Below, piece by piece: positions 19,157-26,168 of a stretch of DNA of 64,000 nt. Location: positions 62,001-126,000 of the forward strand of contig JAKPOP010000010.1 of NCBI GenBank assembly GCA_029547805.1, in the 5' to 3' direction. Below the pieces are notes generated by a model. The model saw nothing but the letters and a program-made list of their open reading frames with translations. It was not told the origin of the DNA and did no database searches. Each line of letters opens with the position of its first letter. Position 1 is the first letter of the stretch. The position numbers and the translations under genes are program-made. The DNA comes from Deltaproteobacteria bacterium (lineage in GTDB: Bacteria; Myxococcota_A; UBA9042; DTJE01).

Positions 19157-21307
19157 TCAGGTCCCGGGGCGGTGGGTGCCCCGGGCCACGAAGTCCGACA
19201 GGACCTGGAACAGGCGAGTCTGGACCTCCGGGTCCTCCAGGGGACGGCGCTCGCCGGGATCGGTCACCACGTCGTAGAGCAGCAGTTCGTCGGACGACAT
19301 GTCCCACATCAACTTGTACGGCCCCTGGTAGATCGCCTTGCGGTACCGGAGGATCCCCTCGTTGTTCACCATCAGTTCAGTGAAGATCGGGCGGTTCGGG
19401 AAGGGATCCTGCCGATCGAGGTAGTGGAACAGGCTGTATCCCTGGGGTTTCGGTTCCTCGGGGCGCAGCCCCAGGGCATCCATCAGCGTCGGGAAGACGT
19501 CAATCAGGGAGACCCGGGTCTTCACCCGCCGGGGCTCCTGGCCCGGGATCCGGACAACCAGCGGGATCCGCACGCTCTCGGCATGGAGCGTCCGGCTGTG
19601 CTGGCTGCCCCCGTGCTCCTGGAACTCCTCGCCGTGGTCCCCGAAGACCACCACGATGGTGTCGTCCATCAGTCCCTCGGTCTGCAGGTACTCCAGCAGC
19701 AGCCCCACGTATCGATCGGCATAGGCCAGTTCCTGGTCGTAGAGGTCCGAGGGGCGGTTGCCGAAGGACTGGAAGCCGTCGTGGGGCACGTAGGGGTAGT
19801 GGGCCGCCTCGAAGTGGGCATAGAGCAGGAAGGGACGTTTGGAGTCGCGTTGCATGAGTTTCTGGACGGCATCGAACAGCGTGAAGGGTCCGGCCTTCTG
19901 GCCGTATTCCCGCCAGTGGCCCAGGCCGTAGGCCACGTCCATCTTCTGGAACCCCCGCATGACCGTCGGCAGGAACTTCAGCAGCCACTCGTCGGCCACG
20001 GCCAGGGTCTGCCAGCCGGCGTTGAGCAGGACCTCCGCCAGCAGGCCCTGGGAGACCGAGACCTGCCGGACTCGCGCCTCGCCCTCCCAGGCGATCCCCG
20101 AGTCGTAGCGCCCGGTGAAGAACGGCGGGATGGACTCCCGGGTGGTCGAGGAGGGAGCGATCACGTTCTCGAACACCCAGGAGGTGCGGGCCAGGGCCTC
20201 GATGTTCGGGGTGGTCTTTCGTCCGTACCCCAGAAACGAGGCCCGGTCCGCCCGGAAGGCATCGACGCAGATCAGGACCACGTTGAGCCGCCTGCCCTCC
20301 TCGGGGGTCAGCGCGTAGGAGGAGGCCGTCTGAGCCTCCGCCTGCCCCGCATCCTCTCCGTCGCAGTTCTGGTCCACCCCGTCGCCGGGGTCGTCCACCG
20401 CGCCGGGATACCGGAGGTAGTCCAGGTCGTCGCAGTCCCCGCCGCCCAGGATCGGGCTCGCCCGGTCCCCGTCCAGGTCCACCAGATCCCGGATCTTCAT
20501 GAGTACCTGGGCGGCGAAGGAGGCCCGCCCGGCGGCCCATCGCACCCCGGCCGGATCCAGGCGGGAGGTCCCCTCGGCCAGGGCCAGGGAGACCAGCGGA
20601 ATCCCCACCCCCAGGGCCAGCCACCGGGTCCAGAGCCGGAGCCCCAGGCGCAATGCCGTGGGCCACGCAGGCCATGCCAGGCCCAGGGCCGGAAGAAGCA
20701 GCAGCAACGTCCCGACGGCGGTCCACGGCAGGAGCCCCTGAAGCCCCCCCGCGCGGAACCGCCAGGACAGGAAGGTCCCCCAGGCGATCAGGACCCCGGC
20801 GTCCAGGAGGCCCAGCAGCCGGGACGCCCCCCACGAGGACCCGAGGCCCAGGCGTCCCGCCACGGAGACCAGCAGCGCCCCGGCCACCCCGCCGGCAGCC
20901 AGCAGTCCCATCGCCCCGGTGGCCAGCAGCAGGCTCCGGAGGCTCGGGTCCGTCACCCGCTCCAGGGCGGGGGCCCCCAGGGCGATCCCCAGGGCCAGGG
21001 TCGGCAGCACCGCCAGCAGCCACAGCAGCGGTGCGTTCCAGGTCCACGGGGAGACCCGGGACTGCAACCTCGTCGTCTGGGAGACCCCCATCGCGAGGAC
21101 CAGCCCCAGGGGAAATCCCCAGACCAGGTGCAGCAGCAGGCTGATCAGAATTCCCGATGCGGCGCCCGGGGTCCCATCCCCCAGAAGACCCGGGATCGCC
21201 CCCAGGTCCAGAGCCCCCGTGGCCAGAGAGGCCGCCATCACCCAGGCCAACGGCCCGCCCATGCCCCCGCCGTCGTTCCCGGTGGCCTGTGGTCGCCCTT
21301 GTGTCAC
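19157..21307 (-). CDS. Membrane-anchored sulfatase-fold enzyme
   Basis: An alkaline-phosphatase-superfamily enzyme of 716 residues. I start at GTG 21307, behind GGAGG; upstream ATGs (21349, 21332) lack one. Residues 15-270 hold about seven membrane segments. Near 289 comes an acidic metal-motif (GGGDCDDLDYLRYPGAVDD and DGVDQNCDGED) like MopE repeats. The catalytic domain (residues 340-700) has metal ligands VLICVDAFRAD and FGDHGEEFQEHGG. The nucleophile region is APSSTTRESIPPFFTG and lacks the Cys/Ser-x-Pro-x-Arg needed for formylglycine. A Ser or Thr nucleophile, as in lipoteichoic-acid or phosphoethanolamine transferases, is more likely than a true sulfatase. Confidence 0.87.
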   Translation of the reverse strand: MTQGRPQATGNDGGGMGGPLAWVMAASLATGALDLGAIPGLLGDGTPGAASGILISLLLHLVWGFPLGLVLAMGVSQTTRLQSRVSPWTWNAPLLWLLAVLPTLALGIALGAPALERVTDPSLRSLLLATGAMGLLAAGGVAGALLVSVAGRLGLGSSWGASRLLGLLDAGVLIAWGTFLSWRFRAGGLQGLLPWTAVGTLLLLLPALGLAWPAWPTALRLGLRLWTRWLALGVGIPLVSLALAEGTSRLDPAGVRWAAGRASFAAQVLMKIRDLVDLDGDRASPILGGGDCDDLDYLRYPGAVDDPGDGVDQNCDGEDAGQAEAQTASSYALTPEEGRRLNVVLICVDAFRADRASFLGYGRKTTPNIEALARTSWVFENVIAPSSTTRESIPPFFTGRYDSGIAWEGEARVRQVSVSQGLLAEVLLNAGWQTLAVADEWLLKFLPTVMRGFQKMDVAYGLGHWREYGQKAGPFTLFDAVQKLMQRDSKRPFLLYAHFEAAHYPYVPHDGFQSFGNRPSDLYDQELAYADRYVGLLLEYLQTEGLMDDTIVVVFGDHGEEFQEHGGSQHSRTLHAESVRIPLVVRIPGQEPRRVKTRVSLIDVFPTLMDALGLRPEEPKPQGYSLFHYLDRQDPFPNRPIFTELMVNNEGILRYRKAIYQGPYKLMWDMSSDELLLYDVVTDPGERRPLEDPEVQTRLFQVLSDFVARGTHRPGT

Positions 21308-21491
21308 ACCGCCTCCACGGGACGGAAGCATAGGACACGGAACCGTCATCTTCAAGGTAGGATTGGCCGACCTGCTCCCGGAGGACCCCGATGGACCTGA
21401 ACCTCTACCGCCGCTGGTTCGCCCTGCCCCGAACTTGTGCCTCAGGCAAGTCGAACCTACACTCGGGGCCGATCCCTTGAAGGATGCATCG

Positions 21492-22757
21492 ATGCGGTCC
21501 CTCGCGATTCCCCAGCACCGTTCCAGGATGTCCCCCGGGTGGGCTCTGGCGGCCGCCCTCGGAATGGCGGTCGTGCCGTCCCCGGGATGCGAACCCGGGG
21601 ACTCGGGGGCGGCGGACCCGGGCCGTGGGACCGATCCACCCGGGACCTGCGAACCGGCCCCGGCCACCTGCGAGGAAGACGAGGTCGTCGCCTGCATCGA
21701 CGGCGCGGTGCAGCGGACCGACTGCGGCGCCGAGGCCTACTGCAACGGGGGCCGCTGCGAGCCAACCTCCATCCGGTTTCCCCGGGACGCGGGAATCCAC
21801 GCCGAGCGCACCGAGTGGTGGTACTACACGGGACACCTGCGGGACGGGAACCGGGAGTGGGGCTTCCAGGTCACCATCTTCCAGTATGACTTCACCGAGA
21901 TGTTCGGCACCCCGGGGCTCGGCTGGATGTGCCACGTGGGGGTCGTGGACCTCGAGGCCGGGGAGCACTTCCACGCCGACACGATCTCCCTGGCCCCTGC
22001 GACCTGGAGCCAGGACCCCATCGACCTCCAGGTCGATTTCTGCCGCCTGGAGATCGGGGGTGATGGCCGGGACCGGATCCGGGGCGAGATTCCCCAGGGC
22101 AAGGAAAAGGACGGCAAGGCGTCCCCCTGGGCCTTCGACCTGGTCCTGGAGCCGCGGAAGCGCCCGGCCCGCCACGGAACCGACGGGATCATCCCGATGG
22201 CCGACAGCGGCGGGACCAGCTGGTACTACTCGTTCACCCGGCTTCAGGCCCAGGGCACGCTGTCCACGCCCTCGGGCGAACACGCCGTGACCGGCCAGGC
22301 CTGGATGGACCACCAGTGGGGCGACTTCGACATGCAGGACTTCAAGGGCTGGGACTGGTGGAGCATGCAGTTCGACGACGGCTGGGAGGTCATGCTCTTC
22401 CAGTTCACCGACTGGGATGGGGTCCTGTGCCTGAAGGCCGGGACGCTGGTGGCCCCCGACGGGACCCTGACGCCCCTGGAAGGCATGGACGCCTTCACGA
22501 TCACCCCCCGGCGCCACTGGACGAGCCCCCACTCGGGAGGCATCTACCCGCTGGACTGGGACGTGGTGATCCCCCAGGGGGACTGGCGCATCTCGGTGGT
22601 GACCTCTGTGGAAGACCAGGAGATGCATAACCTCGCCCAGAACTACTGGGAGGGACAGACCCGCCTGTCGGGCACTGCCGGAGGACGGGTGCTGTCCGGG
22701 GAGGGCTACACCGAGTTGACCGGCTACGCGGTGGACGCCCTGGACCCGCCCCGGTGA
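21492..22757 (+). CDS. AttH/CrtC-like lipocalin-fold lipoprotein
   Basis: ATG 21492 follows GAAGGA by seven bases. Residues 1-33 look like a lipoprotein signal, ending SPGC (a weak lipobox), followed by a short Cys-rich segment. From about 95 the protein matches the carotenoid-hydratase/AttH family: RTEWWYYTGHLR, WGFQVTIFQY and MDHQWGDFDMQDF are the usual landmarks. These double-lipocalin proteins bind hydrophobic ligands; only CrtC is proven to hydrate carotenoids, and no carotenoid genes lie here. I therefore expect lipid or hydrophobic-ligand handling in the envelope. It is divergent from the sulfatase-fold gene. Confidence 0.85.
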   Translation: MRSLAIPQHRSRMSPGWALAAALGMAVVPSPGCEPGDSGAADPGRGTDPPGTCEPAPATCEEDEVVACIDGAVQRTDCGAEAYCNGGRCEPTSIRFPRDAGIHAERTEWWYYTGHLRDGNREWGFQVTIFQYDFTEMFGTPGLGWMCHVGVVDLEAGEHFHADTISLAPATWSQDPIDLQVDFCRLEIGGDGRDRIRGEIPQGKEKDGKASPWAFDLVLEPRKRPARHGTDGIIPMADSGGTSWYYSFTRLQAQGTLSTPSGEHAVTGQAWMDHQWGDFDMQDFKGWDWWSMQFDDGWEVMLFQFTDWDGVLCLKAGTLVAPDGTLTPLEGMDAFTITPRRHWTSPHSGGIYPLDWDVVIPQGDWRISVVTSVEDQEMHNLAQNYWEGQTRLSGTAGGRVLSGEGYTELTGYAVDALDPPR

Positions 22758-22789
22758 GGCATCGCGGGCCCGGTGTCTCCCTGTTTCGG

Positions 22790-22995
22790 CCTGCATGTCC
22801 GGCGTGATCAGGCCGTGGTGGCGCCCGATCCAGTACGCCAGCAGGTAGTCCTCCGGGGACTCGACGTGGCGGAGGTCCTCCACATCCCGCTCCATCTCGT
22901 AGGGATTTCGGAACCAGAGGAGGTGGTCCACCGCGTGGTGGTGCCTGGACTCCGGGAAGGCCTTCATCACGCAGAGGGCATCGGCGGCCGCCCGG
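22790..22995 (-). pseudogene. Fragment of a relative of the lipoprotein at 4909-7440
   Basis: Between two intact genes the minus strand encodes HAVDHLLWFRNPYEME and EDYLLAYWIGRHHGL, matching the C-terminal IHLMWWNSNPYRM and PFLLAYWASRYAGTL of the large lipoprotein at 4909-7440. No start codon, signal or stop fits, and only about 70 residues remain. It lies directly behind the porin-like gene's stop codon, so a larger copy was probably lost by deletion. Confidence 0.65.
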
Positions 22996-23026
22996 TGGAC
23001 GCCGGCCCGTCCAGATCGTCGGCGTT

Positions 23027-24481
23027 TCAGAAGGACCAGGAGGTCCGGGCGACCACGCGGAGGTTCCCATTGGTCACGGCGTCGTCCAGATAGGCCGTCC
23101 GGGTATAGGACACCTCGGCCCCGACCCGCCAGGCCCCTCCAATGGCGTAGTGGGCCGCCCCGTAGGCCTGGAGGTTCCAGGTCCGGGGCGGGGCCTTCGG
23201 ATTCGGCAGCAGGTCCCGAGAGTCCGGGTGGTCGATCCCGGCACCCACGTAGATCCGCAGGTCCTGGAAGGGCTTGCCGGTCACCTGGCCCCACCCCCCC
23301 ATCGTCCGGATGGAACGGACCTGGAAGTCCACGGGCGTCGTCTCGGTCGCCGGGCTCGCCGTGATGGAGACTCCCTGGAGCACCCCCGCGAAGAAACTGT
23401 TCACGTTGGCCCCGGCGAAGAACTCCCCCATCACGTCCACGTAGGCGGAGGTCAGTTTCAGGTCCAGGTTCGCCATCCAGATGGGCACGACCCGGGAGTG
23501 CCACTCCCCGGCGTCGGTCCGGGCCAGCACCTTCCCGGTGGCCGGATCGACGACCCGCCGGACCTTCTCCCGGCCATAGACCCCCGAGGCCCCCCAGGCC
23601 AGAGAGACCCCCCGGCCCAGGTCGTGGCTTCCCCCGATCCGCCCCATCAGGAAGGGCATGTTGCTCCACTCCCCGTCGCTGACGTGGTCATTCACCGTGT
23701 CCGTCAGCACCTCGTTGCTGCCCATCGGGCGATTGGCCGACAGGTCCAGTTGCAGCCCGGCCGCCCGGAGCGTCAGGCGGACCTGGGGGAGCCGGATCCA
23801 GGGATTGCCCGAGGTGCCCAGGGCGATCCAGTTGGCCGTGTCGGGAAACAGGGGACCGAAGACCCCGAAGTGCTGCCCGGCCAGGATGGTCACGTGGGGG
23901 CTGTCCAGGCTGACCCAGGCCTGCTTGAGCCGCATCAGCGGCGAGTAGGCGCTGCTGCCGCCCGTGACGAACCCCCCGACGAAGTCCACCTCGACCCGGG
24001 CATTCAGGGCCATCGAGCCCGCGACCCGGGGGACCGTGAAGTGCATCCCCACCGGCGAGGCCCGGACCGACATGCTGAAGGAGTCCTCGTCGCCGTTGTA
24101 GGACCCCTTCGGTTCCACCCAGGCCAGCCAGTCGCTGATGGCCGGCGTGGTGGTGTCGTAGTAGCCGACCAGTTCCAGTTTCCCGAACAGCCGCAGGGTC
24201 GCCCCGTTCCGGAACGCGAAGGTGAAGGGGTCCTGGAGCCGGGCCCAGGGCTCCGCCCGGATCTGCTCCACCGCCCTGAGGGCCGCCTCGCAGGCCTCGC
24301 AGCACGATCCGGAGGGTGCCGTCGCCTGCCCCGTCCCCGGCGAGGACTCGGCGGGCGCCCGGGCGGCGCAGGGGCACCCCTGGCGACCCGCGTCCGCCTC
24401 CGGTGGTGCGGGCCCACCGGGGTCCGCCCAGGCCACCGACGCCACCGCCACCAGGCAACCCGTGATCACCCCGACCCGCAT
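23027..24481 (-). CDS. Outer-membrane porin-like beta-barrel protein
   Basis: A 484-residue exported protein. ATG 24481 has GCAGGAGGT upstream. The signal peptide ends near 19 (VAWA). A short Cys-rich and helical segment (residues 35-80, with SCCEACEAALRAVEQIRA) follows, as in some trimeric porins. The remainder alternates short amphipathic strands (LRLFGKLELVGYYDT, NARVEVDFVGGF, LRVVARTSW) and ends in Phe, the outer-membrane barrel signal. The best match in layout is a DcaP/phosphate-porin type. Substrate not visible. Confidence 0.75.
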   Translation of the reverse strand: MRVGVITGCLVAVASVAWADPGGPAPPEADAGRQGCPCAARAPAESSPGTGQATAPSGSCCEACEAALRAVEQIRAEPWARLQDPFTFAFRNGATLRLFGKLELVGYYDTTTPAISDWLAWVEPKGSYNGDEDSFSMSVRASPVGMHFTVPRVAGSMALNARVEVDFVGGFVTGGSSAYSPLMRLKQAWVSLDSPHVTILAGQHFGVFGPLFPDTANWIALGTSGNPWIRLPQVRLTLRAAGLQLDLSANRPMGSNEVLTDTVNDHVSDGEWSNMPFLMGRIGGSHDLGRGVSLAWGASGVYGREKVRRVVDPATGKVLARTDAGEWHSRVVPIWMANLDLKLTSAYVDVMGEFFAGANVNSFFAGVLQGVSITASPATETTPVDFQVRSIRTMGGWGQVTGKPFQDLRIYVGAGIDHPDSRDLLPNPKAPPRTWNLQAYGAAHYAIGGAWRVGAEVSYTRTAYLDDAVTNGNLRVVARTSWSF

Positions 24482-24651
24482 GGGACCTCCTGCCAGGAGA
24501 TGGCGCCCATCCTATCCGGGACCCGTCTCGGATCCAACGACTCCCTTCCGGGTTCCAAGGACCGGAAATGCCTGCCCTCCCCCGGCTTGTCCGACCCCCG
24601 GGAGACGGGCCTTGATGTACACTGCGCCACCCGTCTTTCGGGGGAACCGGG

Positions 24652-25089
24652 ATGGCCTCGGACCGATGGACCCTCCAGGTGGGACCCGACCTGCCCGTCG
24701 AGGGGGTGCTGGCCCTGTACCGCGCGGCCGGGTGGTGGCAGGAGGGCGAGGACCCCTCGGCCATCCCGGCCATCCTCGGCGGTTCCGTGGTGGTCGTCTC
24801 GGCCTGGATCGGCGACGGACTGGTGGGCATGGGACGGGCCCTCGGAGATGGGACCTCCGACGCCTACATCCAGGACGTCGTCGTGCTGCCGGCACACCGG
24901 GGCCAGGGCATCGGCCGCGCCCTGGTGGCCCGACTCCGGGACGAGTGCCTGGCCCGGGGGATCCGGTGGATCGCCCTGGTGGCCGAGCCGGGCACCGTCC
25001 CCTTCTATGAGTCCCTGGGCTTCCGGCCGATGGAGGGCCACGTCCCGATGCGGTGGCGCCCATCTGAGGACGGAGGGACGACTCCATGA
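24652..25089 (+). CDS. GNAT-family N-acetyltransferase
   Basis: A 145-residue single-domain acetyltransferase. The acetyl-CoA loop RGQGIGRALV is near 83-92, after the strand AYIQDVVVLPAHR, and the C-terminal VPFYESLGF is typical. The acceptor (an amine on a protein or small molecule) cannot be deduced. Its TGA overlaps the ATG of the DUF2156 gene, so the two are co-translated. Confidence 0.9.
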   Translation: MASDRWTLQVGPDLPVEGVLALYRAAGWWQEGEDPSAIPAILGGSVVVVSAWIGDGLVGMGRALGDGTSDAYIQDVVVLPAHRGQGIGRALVARLRDECLARGIRWIALVAEPGTVPFYESLGFRPMEGHVPMRWRPSEDGGTTP

Positions 25090-25994
25090 CCGGCCAGGAC
25101 CTCGCCGCCGCCCCCTGGGCCCCCTTCCGGCCCGAGGATCGGGACCTCCTGGCCCCCCGGTTCCGGACTCCGGGCCATCCCCTGTGCGAGTACACCTTCG
25201 CGACCCAGTTCTGCTGGCAGGGGTGGAACCACAGCCTGTGGGCCCTCGTGGAGGATTTCCTGTTCGTCCGCTACGTGGAACGGGGACGGCTGGGCCTGAT
25301 TTGCCCCTGCGGGTCCGGCGACCTGGCCAGGGCCCTCGATGCGACGATGCAGTTCCTGGAGCGGGAGGGCCACGAACCCCGGGTGGACTTCGTGCCGGCC
25401 TCCGTGGCCAGGCAGCCCGCCATCGCCGAGCGGTTCGTCGCCGAGGACCATCCCGACGATGCGGACTACTGGTATCGCCGGGAGGACCTCGCGGAACTCC
25501 CGGGCCGGCGCTATGCCGACAAGCGAAACCACATCGCCCGGTTCCTCCGGGCCGGGTTCGACTGGCGCTTCGAGCCGGCGTGCCTGAGCGACCCCGCCGA
25601 GGCGATGGCCTTTCTGCAGGAGTGGTGCCGCAGTCACGACTGCCAGGGCGACCCGCGGCTCGACTTCGAGGTCCAGGCCCTGGGGACCTGCCTTGCGCAC
25701 CGGGAGGTCCTGGGTCAGCGCTGCTGGCTGCTCCGGGTGGACGGCCGGGTGGTCGGGCTGGTCCTCGGGGAGTTTCTGGACTCCCAGTCCTTCGTCGTGC
25801 ACTACGAGAAGGCCTTCCAGGACATCCCGGGGGCCTACGCGATGCTGGTCCGGGAGACGGCTCGGGCCCTGGCTCCCGAGGGCGTCCTCTGGATCGACCG
25901 CGAGCAGGACATGGGCATCCCGGGCCTCCGGCGGAGCAAGCAGTCCTGGAACCCCGTCCGCCTCGAGATGGCCTGCGTGCTGCGGCCCCGGTAG
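25086..25994 (+). CDS. DUF2156 (LPG synthetase C-terminal-like) acyltransferase protein
   Basis: This 302-residue protein resembles the catalytic domain of lysyl-phosphatidylglycerol synthetases (two GNAT folds). Landmarks are DYWYRREDLAELPGRR, KRNHIARFLR and the C-terminal DREQDMGIPGLRRSKQSW. Stand-alone forms without membrane helices are common, and their substrate is not settled. It is translationally coupled to the GNAT gene by an ATGA overlap. The hsdR gene begins 174 bases later, across the border of the accessory island. Confidence 0.85.
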   Translation: MTGQDLAAAPWAPFRPEDRDLLAPRFRTPGHPLCEYTFATQFCWQGWNHSLWALVEDFLFVRYVERGRLGLICPCGSGDLARALDATMQFLEREGHEPRVDFVPASVARQPAIAERFVAEDHPDDADYWYRREDLAELPGRRYADKRNHIARFLRAGFDWRFEPACLSDPAEAMAFLQEWCRSHDCQGDPRLDFEVQALGTCLAHREVLGQRCWLLRVDGRVVGLVLGEFLDSQSFVVHYEKAFQDIPGAYAMLVRETARALAPEGVLWIDREQDMGIPGLRRSKQSWNPVRLEMACVLRPR

Positions 25995-26168
25995 GTTCCG
26001 GGGGACTCCCATTTCTTTCTCCCCTTTTCCCACAGGGCGACATGCGGTAGAAAACCCCACGAGGAGGAAGCCCTTGCCCTTGACGCAGCGTGGATGGAGC
26101 CGGCGCTTCGATGGCCCGCCCACGGCGTCCCTGGGCCGCGACCGGTGGGCTTTCTCCGGAGAGGTGAG

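Noticed and set aside
26094-26168. Upstream start for hsdR at 26094
   Set aside because: No ribosome site and extra residues lacking family sequence; ATG 26169 has GGAGAGG.
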